64,000 nt of DNA, taken from contig CAZUGZ010000003.1 of the NCBI GenBank assembly GCA_964620555.1, forward strand, positions 1 to 64,000. Reading direction: 5' to 3'. Below the pieces are notes generated by a model that had not been told where the DNA came from, did not search any database, and saw only the letters and a list, made by a program, of their open reading frames with translations. This DNA is from JAPOQD01 sp964620555. GTDB lineage: Bacteria > Pseudomonadota > Gammaproteobacteria > Pseudomonadales > Halieaceae. Position numbers and translations under genes: made by a program. Position 1 is the stretch's first letter. Every line of letters starts with the position of its first letter. Positions 36,597 through 45,997 of the stretch are shown here, piece after piece.

Positions 36597-37388
36597 TCAT
36601 CGGCCCCGGTACTCGGGCCGGCGTTTTTCCTTGAAGGCAGCGAGTGCCTCCAACACGTCGTCCGCCGCCAACGATTCCTGCTCATGGGCCATACCGATGT
36701 AAAAGACTTCATTGGCCCTCGCCTTGGCCAACTGGTTGAGCGCTTTCTTGGTTCCTCCCACGGCCAGAGGTGCCAGAGCCGCGATGTCCTCGGCAATTTT
36801 CCTGGCCGCGGGCAACACTTCTTCCGGTGATTCGACGAGATCGGAGATCAGGCCGAATTCAGCCGCTTGTTCGGCAGGCAGCATTTTCCCGGTGAGCAAA
36901 TAGCGCTTGGCCCGGTTCAAACCCATGGACATCGGCCAGGTCAGGCAGCCACCGTCTCCCGCCACCAGCCCCACCTTGACATGGGTATCCGCCAGGCGCG
37001 CATTCCTGCTGGCCACGATAATATCGCAAGCCAGGGCAAGCGAGGCGCCGAGGCCAATGGCGTCACCGTGCAGCGCAACGACAATCGGTACCGGCATGTC
37101 GATGATGGTATCGATTAACCGGATACCGATATCGCACATGCGTTTCCTGCGGTCGGGCTCCTCGTACAGGCGTTGAATTTCATTCAGGTCTCCGCCCGCC
37201 GAAAAGGCGCGCCCCTCGGCGGTAAAGAGCACCGCCCGTACCTCCCGATTGGTGCGAATGGCCAGCAATGCATCGAGCAGGGCATGATGCATATCCTCAT
37301 CGATGGCATTCAGGGTGTCGGGGCGGTTCAGCCGCAGTTCGGCAATATGCCCCTCCACTACGCAGTTCACGTCTTCACTGTTGCTCAT
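36597..37388 (-). CDS. Crotonase family protein
   Basis: This is a 263-aa crotonase fold protein. LNRPDTLNAID and AFSAGGDLNEI are intact. The hydratase Glu sites read GLGASLALACD (Ser) and DTHVKVGLVAGDGG (no Glu; Asp in the second loop), a pattern seen in some isomerases. MSNSED start at 37388 has a GGGGATT region upstream. With the next crotonase it forms a pair of paralogues, possibly a heteromeric enzyme or sequential steps. Confidence 0.87.
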   Translation of the reverse strand: MSNSEDVNCVVEGHIAELRLNRPDTLNAIDEDMHHALLDALLAIRTNREVRAVLFTAEGRAFSAGGDLNEIQRLYEEPDRRKRMCDIGIRLIDTIIDMPVPIVVALHGDAIGLGASLALACDIIVASRNARLADTHVKVGLVAGDGGCLTWPMSMGLNRAKRYLLTGKMLPAEQAAEFGLISDLVESPEEVLPAARKIAEDIAALAPLAVGGTKKALNQLAKARANEVFYIGMAHEQESLAADDVLEALAAFKEKRRPEYRGR

Positions 37389-37537
37389 GGCAATCCCCTC
37401 CGGTCGGGCAAATTTTCCATCTCCATTCTGTCATGGTGGATATCCTCTACTTTCGCAGTGGTCACTGCGGTTGAAATGATTGGCGGGTGACTCCGGCAAC
37501 GCGGTGAACTGCATCTTCCGGCCAGCGCACAGACGGG

Positions 37538-40500
37538 TCAGGCTGCCCTCGCCAGCACCCGGCCCTTGCCATTCTTCCACTGGGCCGTTTTCATTGCCAG
37601 TTGTGTGGCATAGTCCTTGATATTGTCATTCTTGATATGGCCGTAGCCCTTGATGATTTCGGGCAGGGAGGCGATTTCCACCAACAGGGAATAATTGTCT
37701 CTATCGAGTTCGCTCATCATGCGCTCGATGCCGTCGCGGTATTCCACGATCAACTGCCGCTCCCGCCGGCGCTCCCGGTGATATCCGAAGATATCCAGGG
37801 CGGTTCCACGCAGCACCTTCAACCTGGCCAGCACCTTGAAGGCCAGGAACATCCAGGGACCGAATTCGATCTTTCTGGGCTGCCCCGTTTTGGGGTTTTT
37901 GGGTGAAAGAATGGCCGGCGCCAGGTGAAACCGGAGTTTGAAGTCACCTTCAAACTGTTGCTTCAGACGTCGCTCGAAATCCCCCGAGGTATACAGTCGA
38001 GCCACTTCGTATTCATCTTTGTACGCCATTAACTTGTACAGGTAGCGCGCAACCGTTTCGGATAACGTGGTATCGGAAATATCCAGCCGGGCTTCCGCCT
38101 CTCGCACCCTTTCGACGTAGTTCCTGTACTGCTCGGCGTACGTTGAATCCTGATAGGCCGTGAGCGCTTCGACGCGACGCTGCAGCGCCAGCTCCGGGGT
38201 GTCTGAAACGGGCTGTTCCCGACCCTCACCCGAACCGGATTCGGCAAGGAGGGATTCCACGGCCTGCAGATCCTGCGCCGCCAGCCGCCCCCATGCCAGC
38301 GTGTGAAGGTTGGAGGTGACGGCGACGCCATTCAGCTCGATCGCCTTCTCCACGGATGCAACCGACAGGGGAATGAATCCCTTTTGCAGGGTATAGCCCA
38401 ACATGAACACATTGGTGGCAATGCTGTCTCCCATCAGGCGAGTGGCGAGTCTGGTCGCAGCCACCTCCGAGAGTCGCTCGTCACCAACCAACTGGCCCAA
38501 CACACCGAGCATGGATTCCTTGCTGAAATCGATGTTCTGGTCGCGCTGAAACTGGGCCGTGGGCAACACGTCGCTATTTACCACCACATTTGCTTCCCGA
38601 CGGACCAGGCCGGTCACCTGTGCACCCGCGCTCACCACGAGGTCGCAACCGATCAACAAATCCGCGGAATCGCTCCACAGGCGCGGGGCATTGATGCAAT
38701 CCCTGCTGGCTCCCAGTCGGATATGACTCAGCACGGCACCGCCCTTTTGCGCCATCCCGGTGATATCCATGACGCTGCAGGCCCTGCCCTCCACGTGGGC
38801 CGCCATACCGAGGATCGCCCCTACGGTAAGCACGCCCGTGCCTCCGATCCCCGTCAGCAGGATATTACAGGTGTTCTCCAGGGGAGGTATTTCCGGAGTG
38901 GCGATGCGGGAGAAAATTGCCTCCAGTTCTTCATCGGTATGGGACTTCTCGGCCTTTCTCAAACGTCCGCCTTCCACCGAAACGAAGGACGGGCAGAAAC
39001 CGTCCTGGCAACTGAAATCCTTGTTACAACTGGATTGGTCAATGCGTCGCTTGCGGCCAAACTCGGTTTCGATCGGCTGTACACTCATGCAGTTGGATTG
39101 GGTACTGCAGTCTCCACAGCCTTCACACACATCTTCGTTGATGAACAGGCGCTTGTCGGGGTCGGGGAACAGACCGCGCTTGCGCCGCCGCCTCTTCTCC
39201 GCGGCGCAGGTCTGATCGTAGATGATTGCCGAGACCCCCTTGCACTTCTGCAACTCCCGCTGGGTCTTTTCCAGTTCGTCGCGATGGCGGACTTCGGTGC
39301 CGGGCGGCCAGGTGACGCTGGCAGGGTACTTGTCCGGTTCGTCGGTGACCACGACGATGGGCTCCACTCCTTCCCAGTACAATTGGTTGGCCATCATTTC
39401 AACCGACATTTCACCCTCGAGGGGCTGGCCACCGGTCATCGCAACCGCATCGTTGTACAACATCTTGTACGTGATATTGGCTCCGGAGGAAATCGCCGCG
39501 CGTACTGCCAGTATCCCCGAATGAAAATAGGTCCCGTCTCCCAGGTTCTGGAACGAATGGTCCAGGTCAATGAAACGATGCAGGCCGACCCACAGGGTAC
39601 CCTCCGCGCCCATCTGGGCAGCGTATTCCGTATTCCGGTCCGGCATGACCAGGGGCACGATGCCGTAGCACCCCACCCCCGTGAAGGTCAAACTGCCGTC
39701 GATGACCCGTGTCGAGCTGTTGTGCGGGCAGCCGGAGCAGAAGTACGCGGTGCGGATGGCATTCACGGCCGGGAGCTGCGCCACCTGATTGCGGCGCTCC
39801 TCGATCTGGGCGATGCGGGCATCCAGGCGAGGGTGACTGATCCCCTGGGCCAGCAGGCGCCGGATCAGAACGTCGACCATCATGCTGACCGAGGTCTCCC
39901 CGTGACCGGGAATCAGTTCCGCCCCCGCGTCGTCTTTTCTGCCCGTGATGGCAGGGCGCTCTTCTGCACGCCAGGAGTAGAACTGGTGTTTCATCTGGTC
40001 TTCGATCACCGGTGCCTTCTCTTCCACCACCAGAATCTCATCGTGGTGGGCGCTGAAGTCCCGAATTCCGGCTTTTTCAAGGGGCCAGGTCATGCCCAGC
40101 TTGTATACCCTGATGCCCAACTCCGCAGCCAGTTCATCGTCGATGCCCAGTTGCGTCAGTGCCTCACACAGGTCGAGGTAGGGTTTCCCTGCGCTTACGA
40201 TACCCAGCCGACGTCGCTCGCTGTCCAGCGTGACCCTGTTGATCCCATTGACACGCGCAAATTCTTCCGCCGCGGGCAATTTGAAATCCACCATGCGCCG
40301 CTCCTGAATGAGTGGCATGTAATCGGTCCGGAACGCGTGCACCCCCTCGTCGGGCATGGCAACGCCCTCGGGCGTGAGGATTTCGAGTTTTTCAGAATCC
40401 GCTGCTATGGTGGAAGTCAGTTCGATGGTATCGGTAACTCCCTTTAACGCCACCCATAGTCCGGCGAAACGGGACATCGCCCAACCGTACAGTCCGTACT

Positions 40501-41041
40501 CGATGAATTCACCGGTCGTCGCCGGGTACAGTATCGGGATATTTGCCGCGATCAACGGTAAATCCGACCCGGCGGCGGTAACCGAAGATTTCGCCCCCAT
40601 GTCATCCCCGGCAAGCACCAGGGCACCGCCGTGTTTCGATACGCCAGAATAGTTGGCAGCCTTCATCGCCTCCATGGCGCGCTCTACCCCGAGGTGCTTG
40701 CCGTACCAGAGTGAGAACACCCCGTCGTATTTCTTTTGCGGGTAGAAGTCCAGCCACTGGGCACCCTTGATGGTTGCCGCCGCCAACTCCTCGTTAACGC
40801 CGGGAACGAACTGAATATGATGTTCATCGAGGTGTTTCTGGGCAGCCCACAACGCAACGTCGTAGGTACCGATGGGAGAACCCCGGTAACCCGTGATCAG
40901 GCCGGCCGTATTGAGCCCCGCGGACACATCACGCCGGCGCTGGATAATGGGAAGGCGGACCATGGCCTGCAGCGTACTGAGATAAATCTGCCCCTGGGAC
41001 TGGGTGTACTTGTCATCGAGCTGTACGGTACTTTTCGACAT
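37538..41041 (-). CDS. Fused indolepyruvate:ferredoxin oxidoreductase-type enzyme
   Basis: This very large 1167-aa protein fuses the three parts of 2-oxoacid:ferredoxin oxidoreductases. The N-terminal domain has AGLITGYRGSPIGTYD; a TPP-binding region follows; a central cysteine block (CEGCGDCSTQSNC and CNKDFSCQDGFC) would bind Fe-S clusters; and the gamma-like domain opens with ILLTGIGGTGVLTVGAILG. Bacterial fused enzymes of this type oxidise aryl or branched-chain 2-oxoacids to acyl-CoA, also in aerobic cells. ATG 41041 is 25 bp after the Rieske ferredoxin stop; an earlier in-frame ATG (41089) would overlap that gene. The ferredoxin may be its electron partner. Confidence 0.9.
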   Translation of the reverse strand: MSKSTVQLDDKYTQSQGQIYLSTLQAMVRLPIIQRRRDVSAGLNTAGLITGYRGSPIGTYDVALWAAQKHLDEHHIQFVPGVNEELAAATIKGAQWLDFYPQKKYDGVFSLWYGKHLGVERAMEAMKAANYSGVSKHGGALVLAGDDMGAKSSVTAAGSDLPLIAANIPILYPATTGEFIEYGLYGWAMSRFAGLWVALKGVTDTIELTSTIAADSEKLEILTPEGVAMPDEGVHAFRTDYMPLIQERRMVDFKLPAAEEFARVNGINRVTLDSERRRLGIVSAGKPYLDLCEALTQLGIDDELAAELGIRVYKLGMTWPLEKAGIRDFSAHHDEILVVEEKAPVIEDQMKHQFYSWRAEERPAITGRKDDAGAELIPGHGETSVSMMVDVLIRRLLAQGISHPRLDARIAQIEERRNQVAQLPAVNAIRTAYFCSGCPHNSSTRVIDGSLTFTGVGCYGIVPLVMPDRNTEYAAQMGAEGTLWVGLHRFIDLDHSFQNLGDGTYFHSGILAVRAAISSGANITYKMLYNDAVAMTGGQPLEGEMSVEMMANQLYWEGVEPIVVVTDEPDKYPASVTWPPGTEVRHRDELEKTQRELQKCKGVSAIIYDQTCAAEKRRRRKRGLFPDPDKRLFINEDVCEGCGDCSTQSNCMSVQPIETEFGRKRRIDQSSCNKDFSCQDGFCPSFVSVEGGRLRKAEKSHTDEELEAIFSRIATPEIPPLENTCNILLTGIGGTGVLTVGAILGMAAHVEGRACSVMDITGMAQKGGAVLSHIRLGASRDCINAPRLWSDSADLLIGCDLVVSAGAQVTGLVRREANVVVNSDVLPTAQFQRDQNIDFSKESMLGVLGQLVGDERLSEVAATRLATRLMGDSIATNVFMLGYTLQKGFIPLSVASVEKAIELNGVAVTSNLHTLAWGRLAAQDLQAVESLLAESGSGEGREQPVSDTPELALQRRVEALTAYQDSTYAEQYRNYVERVREAEARLDISDTTLSETVARYLYKLMAYKDEYEVARLYTSGDFERRLKQQFEGDFKLRFHLAPAILSPKNPKTGQPRKIEFGPWMFLAFKVLARLKVLRGTALDIFGYHRERRRERQLIVEYRDGIERMMSELDRDNYSLLVEIASLPEIIKGYGHIKNDNIKDYATQLAMKTAQWKNGKGRVLARAA

Positions 41042-41066
41042 TGCATTTGCTCTCGTGAATTTCGCT

Positions 41067-41426
41067 CTATAGGGAAATAAAGACGTCACCGTCTTTCACG
41101 GTTACCGGATACACCTTGATCGGCTTCTCGCAGGGGAGAGAGAGAACCTCTCCGGTTCTGATATCATATTTTCCTTCGTGCCAGGTACATTCAATGACGT
41201 AGCCCTCCAGGTAGCCCTCATCACCCAGGGAGGCACTACCGTGAGTACAGAGATCATCGCTCACGTACACCTCATCACCCTGCAGCCGATATACCGCCAG
41301 GTTCGGCAGTTCCTCGTCTTCCAGCACGACCTGAAGACAGTCTTCCTCGTCCACGTCTTCGACTGCGCAGACGCGAACCAGGCCCTTGACCGCACTGGAT
41401 GCGGCAATCAAATCTCGTTCACTCAT
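41067..41426 (-). CDS. Rieske [2Fe-2S] ferredoxin
   Basis: This 119-aa protein has the Rieske cluster ligands C60-x-H62 and C80-x2-H83 (LCTHGSASLG and CTWHEGKYD), and an otherwise soluble beta-sandwich sequence. Such ferredoxins carry electrons from reductases to ring-hydroxylating oxygenases. It lies immediately upstream of the large oxidoreductase gene and near the dioxygenase reductase, alpha and beta genes, so it could serve either system. No signal peptide is seen. Confidence 0.93.
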   Translation of the reverse strand: MSERDLIAASSAVKGLVRVCAVEDVDEEDCLQVVLEDEELPNLAVYRLQGDEVYVSDDLCTHGSASLGDEGYLEGYVIECTWHEGKYDIRTGEVLSLPCEKPIKVYPVTVKDGDVFISL

Positions 41427-41459
41427 GGGCCTTGCCTTTGCTTCGGTTCTCCAATTCGA

Positions 41460-42455
41460 TTATAGCAATGATAGTAATTGCTTCGCGTTGCGCTCCATTA
41501 TCAGGCTGCTCTCCTCCCGGCTCAATCCCGCCCTGCCGAGGAAGCCCGGAAGGTCCTTCTGCCCAATCTCCGTGGGTCCGTCGGTACCCGCCACAAACCG
41601 CTCGGCCCCCAGTAGTTTTACCAGGTAGCCGAGGTATTCCGGGCTAAAGGTGACGGTGTCGTAGTAAAAGCGCCTGGCGTAGTCGAGCGGAGAGATTTCA
41701 CCGTTGATCTGCATGATTTCAAATTTGTTCCATACCATGTCGAACCGGTCCAATACCGCACCGATGCCACCCCCGCCGTGGCTGAACACCAGCCGCAGGT
41801 CGGGAAAATGTCCGAGGATGTCGGTCATTATCAGGGAACCGATCACCGCGGTGTTCTCATGGGGGACGCCAAGCACCGGCCCCAGCAACGGCGAGCCCAA
41901 CAGGCGGTCGACCCCACCGGGTTTGATGCCATGGACGAAAACCACCAGGCCCATGGCCTGGGCAGCCTCAAAGAAGGGATAAAACCGCTCATCCGCCAGC
42001 GAGCACCCGTTGACGTGGCTGCCGACGTGGACACCTTTCAGGCCATGCTGGTCACGCAGAACGCGCAACTGGCCCACCGCACGTTCCGGGTCCTGCAGCG
42101 CGACACATCCCAGGCCCTGGAACCGGTCGGGCGCTTGTCGCACCATGTCGCCGATAAACTTGTTCATGGAGTCCGTCAGCAGCAATGCCGCATCCGGGTC
42201 CAGCCAATAGGACAACAATTCGGGCAGCGGCGACAGCACTTCCATATCGATGCCATTCCTGTTCATCTGCTCGATGCGTTCGCCCACATCCCAATAAAAG
42301 CTCTCGAATACGCGGAAATCACGGCCGGCAATGACCATCCGCGACGAACTGTCATCAATCCTCCGCATTTCGGGCCATGCAGGTTCTTCGATGCCGGAAG
42401 GTCTCTCCGGGTACTGCTGTGGTACTACGTGTGCGTGGAAATCGACAATGGGCAC
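41460..42455 (-). CDS. Amidohydrolase family protein (ACMSD-like)
   Basis: This 331-aa metal-dependent enzyme has the amidohydrolase-2 fold: DFHAHVVP supplies the first HxH ligands, KGVHVGSHVNG and VFVHGIKPGG later His residues, LVFSHGGGG and AGTDGPTEIG the C-terminal Asp. The ACMSD/gamma-resorcylate decarboxylase group decarboxylates or hydrates ring-cleavage products and aromatic acids, which suits the neighbouring dioxygenase genes. The start is GTG 42455 with GGGAGAG upstream; the 62-residue in-frame extension crosses the operator and is rejected. Transcription is divergent from the CoA-transferase gene. Confidence 0.87.
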   Translation of the reverse strand: MPIVDFHAHVVPQQYPERPSGIEEPAWPEMRRIDDSSSRMVIAGRDFRVFESFYWDVGERIEQMNRNGIDMEVLSPLPELLSYWLDPDAALLLTDSMNKFIGDMVRQAPDRFQGLGCVALQDPERAVGQLRVLRDQHGLKGVHVGSHVNGCSLADERFYPFFEAAQAMGLVVFVHGIKPGGVDRLLGSPLLGPVLGVPHENTAVIGSLIMTDILGHFPDLRLVFSHGGGGIGAVLDRFDMVWNKFEIMQINGEISPLDYARRFYYDTVTFSPEYLGYLVKLLGAERFVAGTDGPTEIGQKDLPGFLGRAGLSREESSLIMERNAKQLLSLL

Positions 42456-42492
42456 GCTCTCTCCCTTGCACGGTATATTGACATGGCAGGCA

Positions 42493-42510
42493 CTATAACG
42501 CATGCTATAG
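42493..42510. promoter_or_regulatory. Shared 18-bp palindrome, site 4 (CTATAAC-N4-GCTATAG)
   Basis: The arms are identical to site 1. It lies between the divergent starts of the amidohydrolase (42455, 38 bp) and the CoA-transferase (42567, 57 bp), so it could control both. Confidence 0.75.
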
Positions 42511-42566
42511 ACTTTGGGCAAGTTTTTTGCAGCAAAAATCCGACAACTGCAATCATTGTCGAACGA

Positions 42567-43754
42567 ATGAAAAAAGTTCTGGAAAACATACGAGTGCTCG
42601 ATATTACCCGCTATGTGGCCGGGCCCATATGTTCCGCTCAACTGGCAGATCTTGGGGCCGAAGTGATCCGCGTGGAAAACGTTGGCGGTGCCGAGGATCG
42701 CTCGCCACTACCGGTGGACCCTGAATACCCGGGCGGCGCAGGGTTTCTACAGGTGAACCGGAACAAGAAGGGCCTGAGCCTGGACATGAGTTGCGACAGG
42801 GGCCAGGAAATTCTCAAAAAACTGGTTGCCAGTGCCGACATCGTAGTTGCCAATCTTCCCCGCAAGGCAGCCAGGGAACTGAAAATCGACTATGACAGCC
42901 TGCGGCAAATACGCCCCGATATCATCTTGATCCACATCACGTCCTTCGGCAACGAGGGCCCCTATGCAGACCGAACCGGCTTTGATGCCATTGCACAGGT
43001 CATGTCCGGCGCGACCTACCTCTCCGGCTGGCCGCGCCAGCCGATGAAAAGCATCGCCCCCTGGGTAGACATGACAGCGGGCAATCACGCCACCACGGGC
43101 TGCCTGGCGGCACTCCTGCATCGCAACGCAACCGGAGAAGGGCAAAAAGTGGAGGTCAACCTCCTGCAATCGGCCCTCACTGTCACCAATTACTTTCTGC
43201 TGGAAGAAGAACTGACGGGAATCGGGCGCACCGGTACCGGTAATCGCGCTCCCTCCGGCGGTCCTGCGGACCTCATCCCGACCAGCGACGGCGCCGTGTA
43301 CATCGCGGTTCTTGGAAATCGCATGTTTGAACGCCTGGCCAACATGATCGGCCATCCGGAACTGGCCGACGACCCACGTTTTGCGCGGGATGATCTGCGT
43401 GCCGAAAACGGTGAGATTCTCAGCGAAATGCTCAGTGCCTGGGCCGCCGACAAAACCACAACCCAGTCCCTGGATTTTCTGGTGAAGCACCGGATACCCG
43501 CTGGTCCCCTGCTGAAAACGGGCGAGATCCTGAAAGATGTGCACGTACAATCGGCGGGTTTTGTCAGAAACCTCAAAGTGCCGGGGCTCGATACGCCGGT
43601 ACCCTACATCAACCCCCCTTACCGAATGAGCGAATCGCCGGCAAGTATTGAAACCGGGCCGCCCGGACCCGGCGAACACACCGATGCCATACTGGGAGAA
43701 CTGGGATATTCTTCCGATCAGCTGGATGAACTGAGGGCCGGGTCTGTCATTTGA
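42567..43754 (+). CDS. CaiB/BaiF CoA-transferase family protein
   Basis: This is a 395-aa type III CoA-transferase. The first block, LDITRYVAGPICSAQLADLGAEVIRVE, is diagnostic; the catalytic Asp is probably that of APWVDMTAGNHA. The protein would move CoA between an acyl-CoA and a free acid to activate the substrate. It sits directly opposite the amidohydrolase gene with a shared operator between. ATG 42567 lies just after GAACGA; long upstream extensions cross the amidohydrolase gene and are shadow. Confidence 0.92.
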   Translation: MKKVLENIRVLDITRYVAGPICSAQLADLGAEVIRVENVGGAEDRSPLPVDPEYPGGAGFLQVNRNKKGLSLDMSCDRGQEILKKLVASADIVVANLPRKAARELKIDYDSLRQIRPDIILIHITSFGNEGPYADRTGFDAIAQVMSGATYLSGWPRQPMKSIAPWVDMTAGNHATTGCLAALLHRNATGEGQKVEVNLLQSALTVTNYFLLEEELTGIGRTGTGNRAPSGGPADLIPTSDGAVYIAVLGNRMFERLANMIGHPELADDPRFARDDLRAENGEILSEMLSAWAADKTTTQSLDFLVKHRIPAGPLLKTGEILKDVHVQSAGFVRNLKVPGLDTPVPYINPPYRMSESPASIETGPPGPGEHTDAILGELGYSSDQLDELRAGSVI

Positions 43755-43821
43755 GGAGTGGACAGGAATGGCAGAACGCCGTGCCGACGCCGGTGAGCTT
43801 CGCCCACCGCCGGTTGATCCC

Positions 43822-44322
43822 TCACAGGATAATGGTCATCTGACCCGCGTCATACAGGCTGTTCAAATCGAGCACCAGACGCTTGCTGCGGATTCGAATT
43901 CCGGATTCCGCACATACCAGTGCATAGTACATTTCACCCATGAACTGCGTTGTGCGGTCGCCACCTGTCCGGAACACGACAAAATTGGCCCTGACCCGGG
44001 TCTCGCCGTTCTCCGAGCCCAGGACCCGAACATTGGCATAGAGATGACGGGTTTTCGAGTGGGGGTACTCGCAATGCGCGGCACGCTTTTCCAGGCGCAC
44101 GGCCCGGGCATCGATACGGGTTTTGCGATCCGCCAGAATGAACAATGAAGATGCAGGGTCCGCATCCCATGGATTGTCGCAGTCCGTGGATACGACCTCG
44201 TAGCTGCTGTCCTCCGTATACAGCTTGCTCCACTCGACCAGGCGCCAGTCATCAAGCAACTCCGCTTCGTGATACAGGAAGTCCTCTACCTGCTGCCTCG
44301 TTATGTTCTCTGACTCGGACAC
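43822..44322 (-). CDS. Ring-hydroxylating dioxygenase beta subunit
   Basis: This 166-aa NTF2-fold small subunit has the typical opening VEDFLYHEAELLDDWRLVEWSKLYTEDSSYEV and later TRHLYANVRVLG and FVVFRTG. It partners the alpha subunit, whose gene ends 21 bp upstream. The beta subunit is mainly structural in alpha3beta3 dioxygenases. The length fits the family. Confidence 0.93.
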   Translation of the reverse strand: MSESENITRQQVEDFLYHEAELLDDWRLVEWSKLYTEDSSYEVVSTDCDNPWDADPASSLFILADRKTRIDARAVRLEKRAAHCEYPHSKTRHLYANVRVLGSENGETRVRANFVVFRTGGDRTTQFMGEMYYALVCAESGIRIRSKRLVLDLNSLYDAGQMTIIL

Positions 44323-44343
44323 CGATGATTCCCCACGGACTGT

Positions 44344-45681
44344 TCAGTTTTCAAGATTTTCGAGACCACACATCACCATATCCCACTGGGTCCAATAGCC
44401 CTGCATGTGGGTTTCGTCATCGGTCCCTCCCGACGCTACGCGCAGATCTTCCGCGTCCTGCAGGCCCTTGGACAATTCCGTCCACTCGGTGGGGCTGGCC
44501 TCGACAGACTTCTGGGCACTGTTGAGCATCGAACCGTCATCCGGAGAGCCGAAGCCGGCCGGTCCGAGGAACGATACGAAGTTGTCCAGGCGAATCGCCT
44601 TGAGGTTATCCGACTCCTCGCTCGGAGCCAGGCACCAGGCATTGACCTTCATTCTATTGGCCGACACCGGCTCGATTACACGAATGGTGAGGGCCAGAAT
44701 GTCGTTGATCACAAGGTTGGGGAAAATCACCGCGTTCTTTTGCATATCGCAGATATAATCAGCTTTTTCCCTGCCCAGCTTGTCCGTAAGGCGCTGCCGG
44801 TTGGCATCGATCTCCTTTTTTATCTCCGGGCCCCATTCCTCGATCCAGTAGCCCACCGGACGGCCGGTGGGAACATTGGAACTCAGCACGTAGTGGCCAT
44901 TGCCAAGGGCCTGCGCCCTTCCGGACTCCTCGTAATTGGCCATTTTGCTCAGCACGTTGCCGTCCTTGGTGCCGGAATATTTATCCACCAGAAACTCAAG
45001 ATAGGTCTGGTGAACCGTTTTCAAATGATAGCCGTCGGCGCTGTTCTCGATGAGAAACTTGTAGTTGGCGTCGATGGTATAGGCGTGCTCGCCCGGAAGT
45101 ACCACCATCTCTTCGGATGACTGATCGTTGATGGAGTCCAGCAGGTCCCTGACGCCCTGACCCAGGTAGTCATGCAGCGAAATGGCGTTATCGTTGAAAT
45201 TGACGAAGTAGAGCCCCCCATATTGCTCCATGCGGACCCGGGGCAGGTCGAGGTGACCATCGTCGTTGATGCCTTCCGGATAGCCGCTCTCGGCATTCAT
45301 CGATTTGAGCTTTCCTTCGGTATCAAAAACCCAACCGTGATAGCGACAGGCGTGCACTTTGCTGTTCCCCTTCCTGTCCCAGCACACCGCCGCCCCGCGG
45401 TGGGTACAGGCATTGTAGAGTGCAACGAGTTCACCCTTGCGGGAGTGCTGGAATATCAGGTTTCTACCCATTACGGTACGGGTAACGAAGTCGCCTTTTC
45501 CGGGTAGCTCCGAAACGTGCCCCAGGTACAGCCAGCACTTGCTGAAAATCAGGTCCTTCTCTTTTTCGAATACCTCCTGATTCCTGTATGCGTCCCGGTG
45601 AATCCGGAAGGTTCTCTTTTTTCTGTCCACGTCCAGCATGGACCTGCTCAATGGTATGGAATTCATAATTTTCGCTGCCAA
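44344..45681 (-). CDS. Ring-hydroxylating dioxygenase alpha subunit (Rieske non-heme iron)
   Basis: This 445-aa catalytic subunit carries the Rieske motif C92-x-H94 and C112-x2-H115 (CTHRGAAVC and CRYHGW) and the mononuclear iron site ENSADGYHLKTVH with bridging D216 and ligands H219 and H224. The C-terminal part forms the catalytic pocket. Such enzymes add O2 to aromatic or related rings; the substrate cannot be named here. ATG 45681 is used; an ATG 15 bp later is possible. A shared palindrome lies 36 bp upstream and a VOC-type dioxygenase gene is the next upstream gene on the strand. Confidence 0.94.
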   Translation of the reverse strand: MAAKIMNSIPLSRSMLDVDRKKRTFRIHRDAYRNQEVFEKEKDLIFSKCWLYLGHVSELPGKGDFVTRTVMGRNLIFQHSRKGELVALYNACTHRGAAVCWDRKGNSKVHACRYHGWVFDTEGKLKSMNAESGYPEGINDDGHLDLPRVRMEQYGGLYFVNFNDNAISLHDYLGQGVRDLLDSINDQSSEEMVVLPGEHAYTIDANYKFLIENSADGYHLKTVHQTYLEFLVDKYSGTKDGNVLSKMANYEESGRAQALGNGHYVLSSNVPTGRPVGYWIEEWGPEIKKEIDANRQRLTDKLGREKADYICDMQKNAVIFPNLVINDILALTIRVIEPVSANRMKVNAWCLAPSEESDNLKAIRLDNFVSFLGPAGFGSPDDGSMLNSAQKSVEASPTEWTELSKGLQDAEDLRVASGGTDDETHMQGYWTQWDMVMCGLENLEN

Positions 45682-45997
45682 CAGAAAATGCCGTGGTGCG
45701 CCGGGCTTCCCGCACCCGTATAACGAACGCTATGTTTTCGACTGTAATCGATTGCCGTCACCATTTCAAGACAATACGCATTCCCTGTCATTTGCTCCAG
45801 CAAATACAAACCTGCATCATCCCCCTGCCGGCGCAACCGGCGGCAGGCTCAGGAATTCAAAGCGGGAGAAACCGGCCTGAGTATTCGCGTTGAGCGCCAG
45901 CCGCACCGGACCGGTCCCGTTGCGGGCATTGGAAGATATCTCGGCGTCGCAGTAACCCTGCAGGCCATGACCCCGCGCAACAGGTCTGAGAGCGAGT
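45682..45997. other. Intergenic region upstream of the dioxygenase genes
   Basis: This 316-base gap holds shared palindrome site 5 near its left end and a 7-bp-stem hairpin (CCTGCCG 45824-45830 / CGGCAGG 45841-45847) nearer the end of the VOC gene. The hairpin may end VOC transcription but has no T run. No coding sequence is supported here. Confidence 0.5.
45718..45735. promoter_or_regulatory. Shared 18-bp palindrome, site 5 (GTATAAC-N4-GCTATGT)
   Basis: GTATAAC and GCTATGT flank GAAC, with one mismatch to the arms of site 4 on the right. The site is 36 bp upstream of the dioxygenase alpha start. Confidence 0.6.

Noticed and set aside
41778..42566. 263-residue extension of the CoA-transferase
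   Set aside because: It is the complement of the amidohydrolase gene; the CaiB N-terminal block begins right after ATG 42567.
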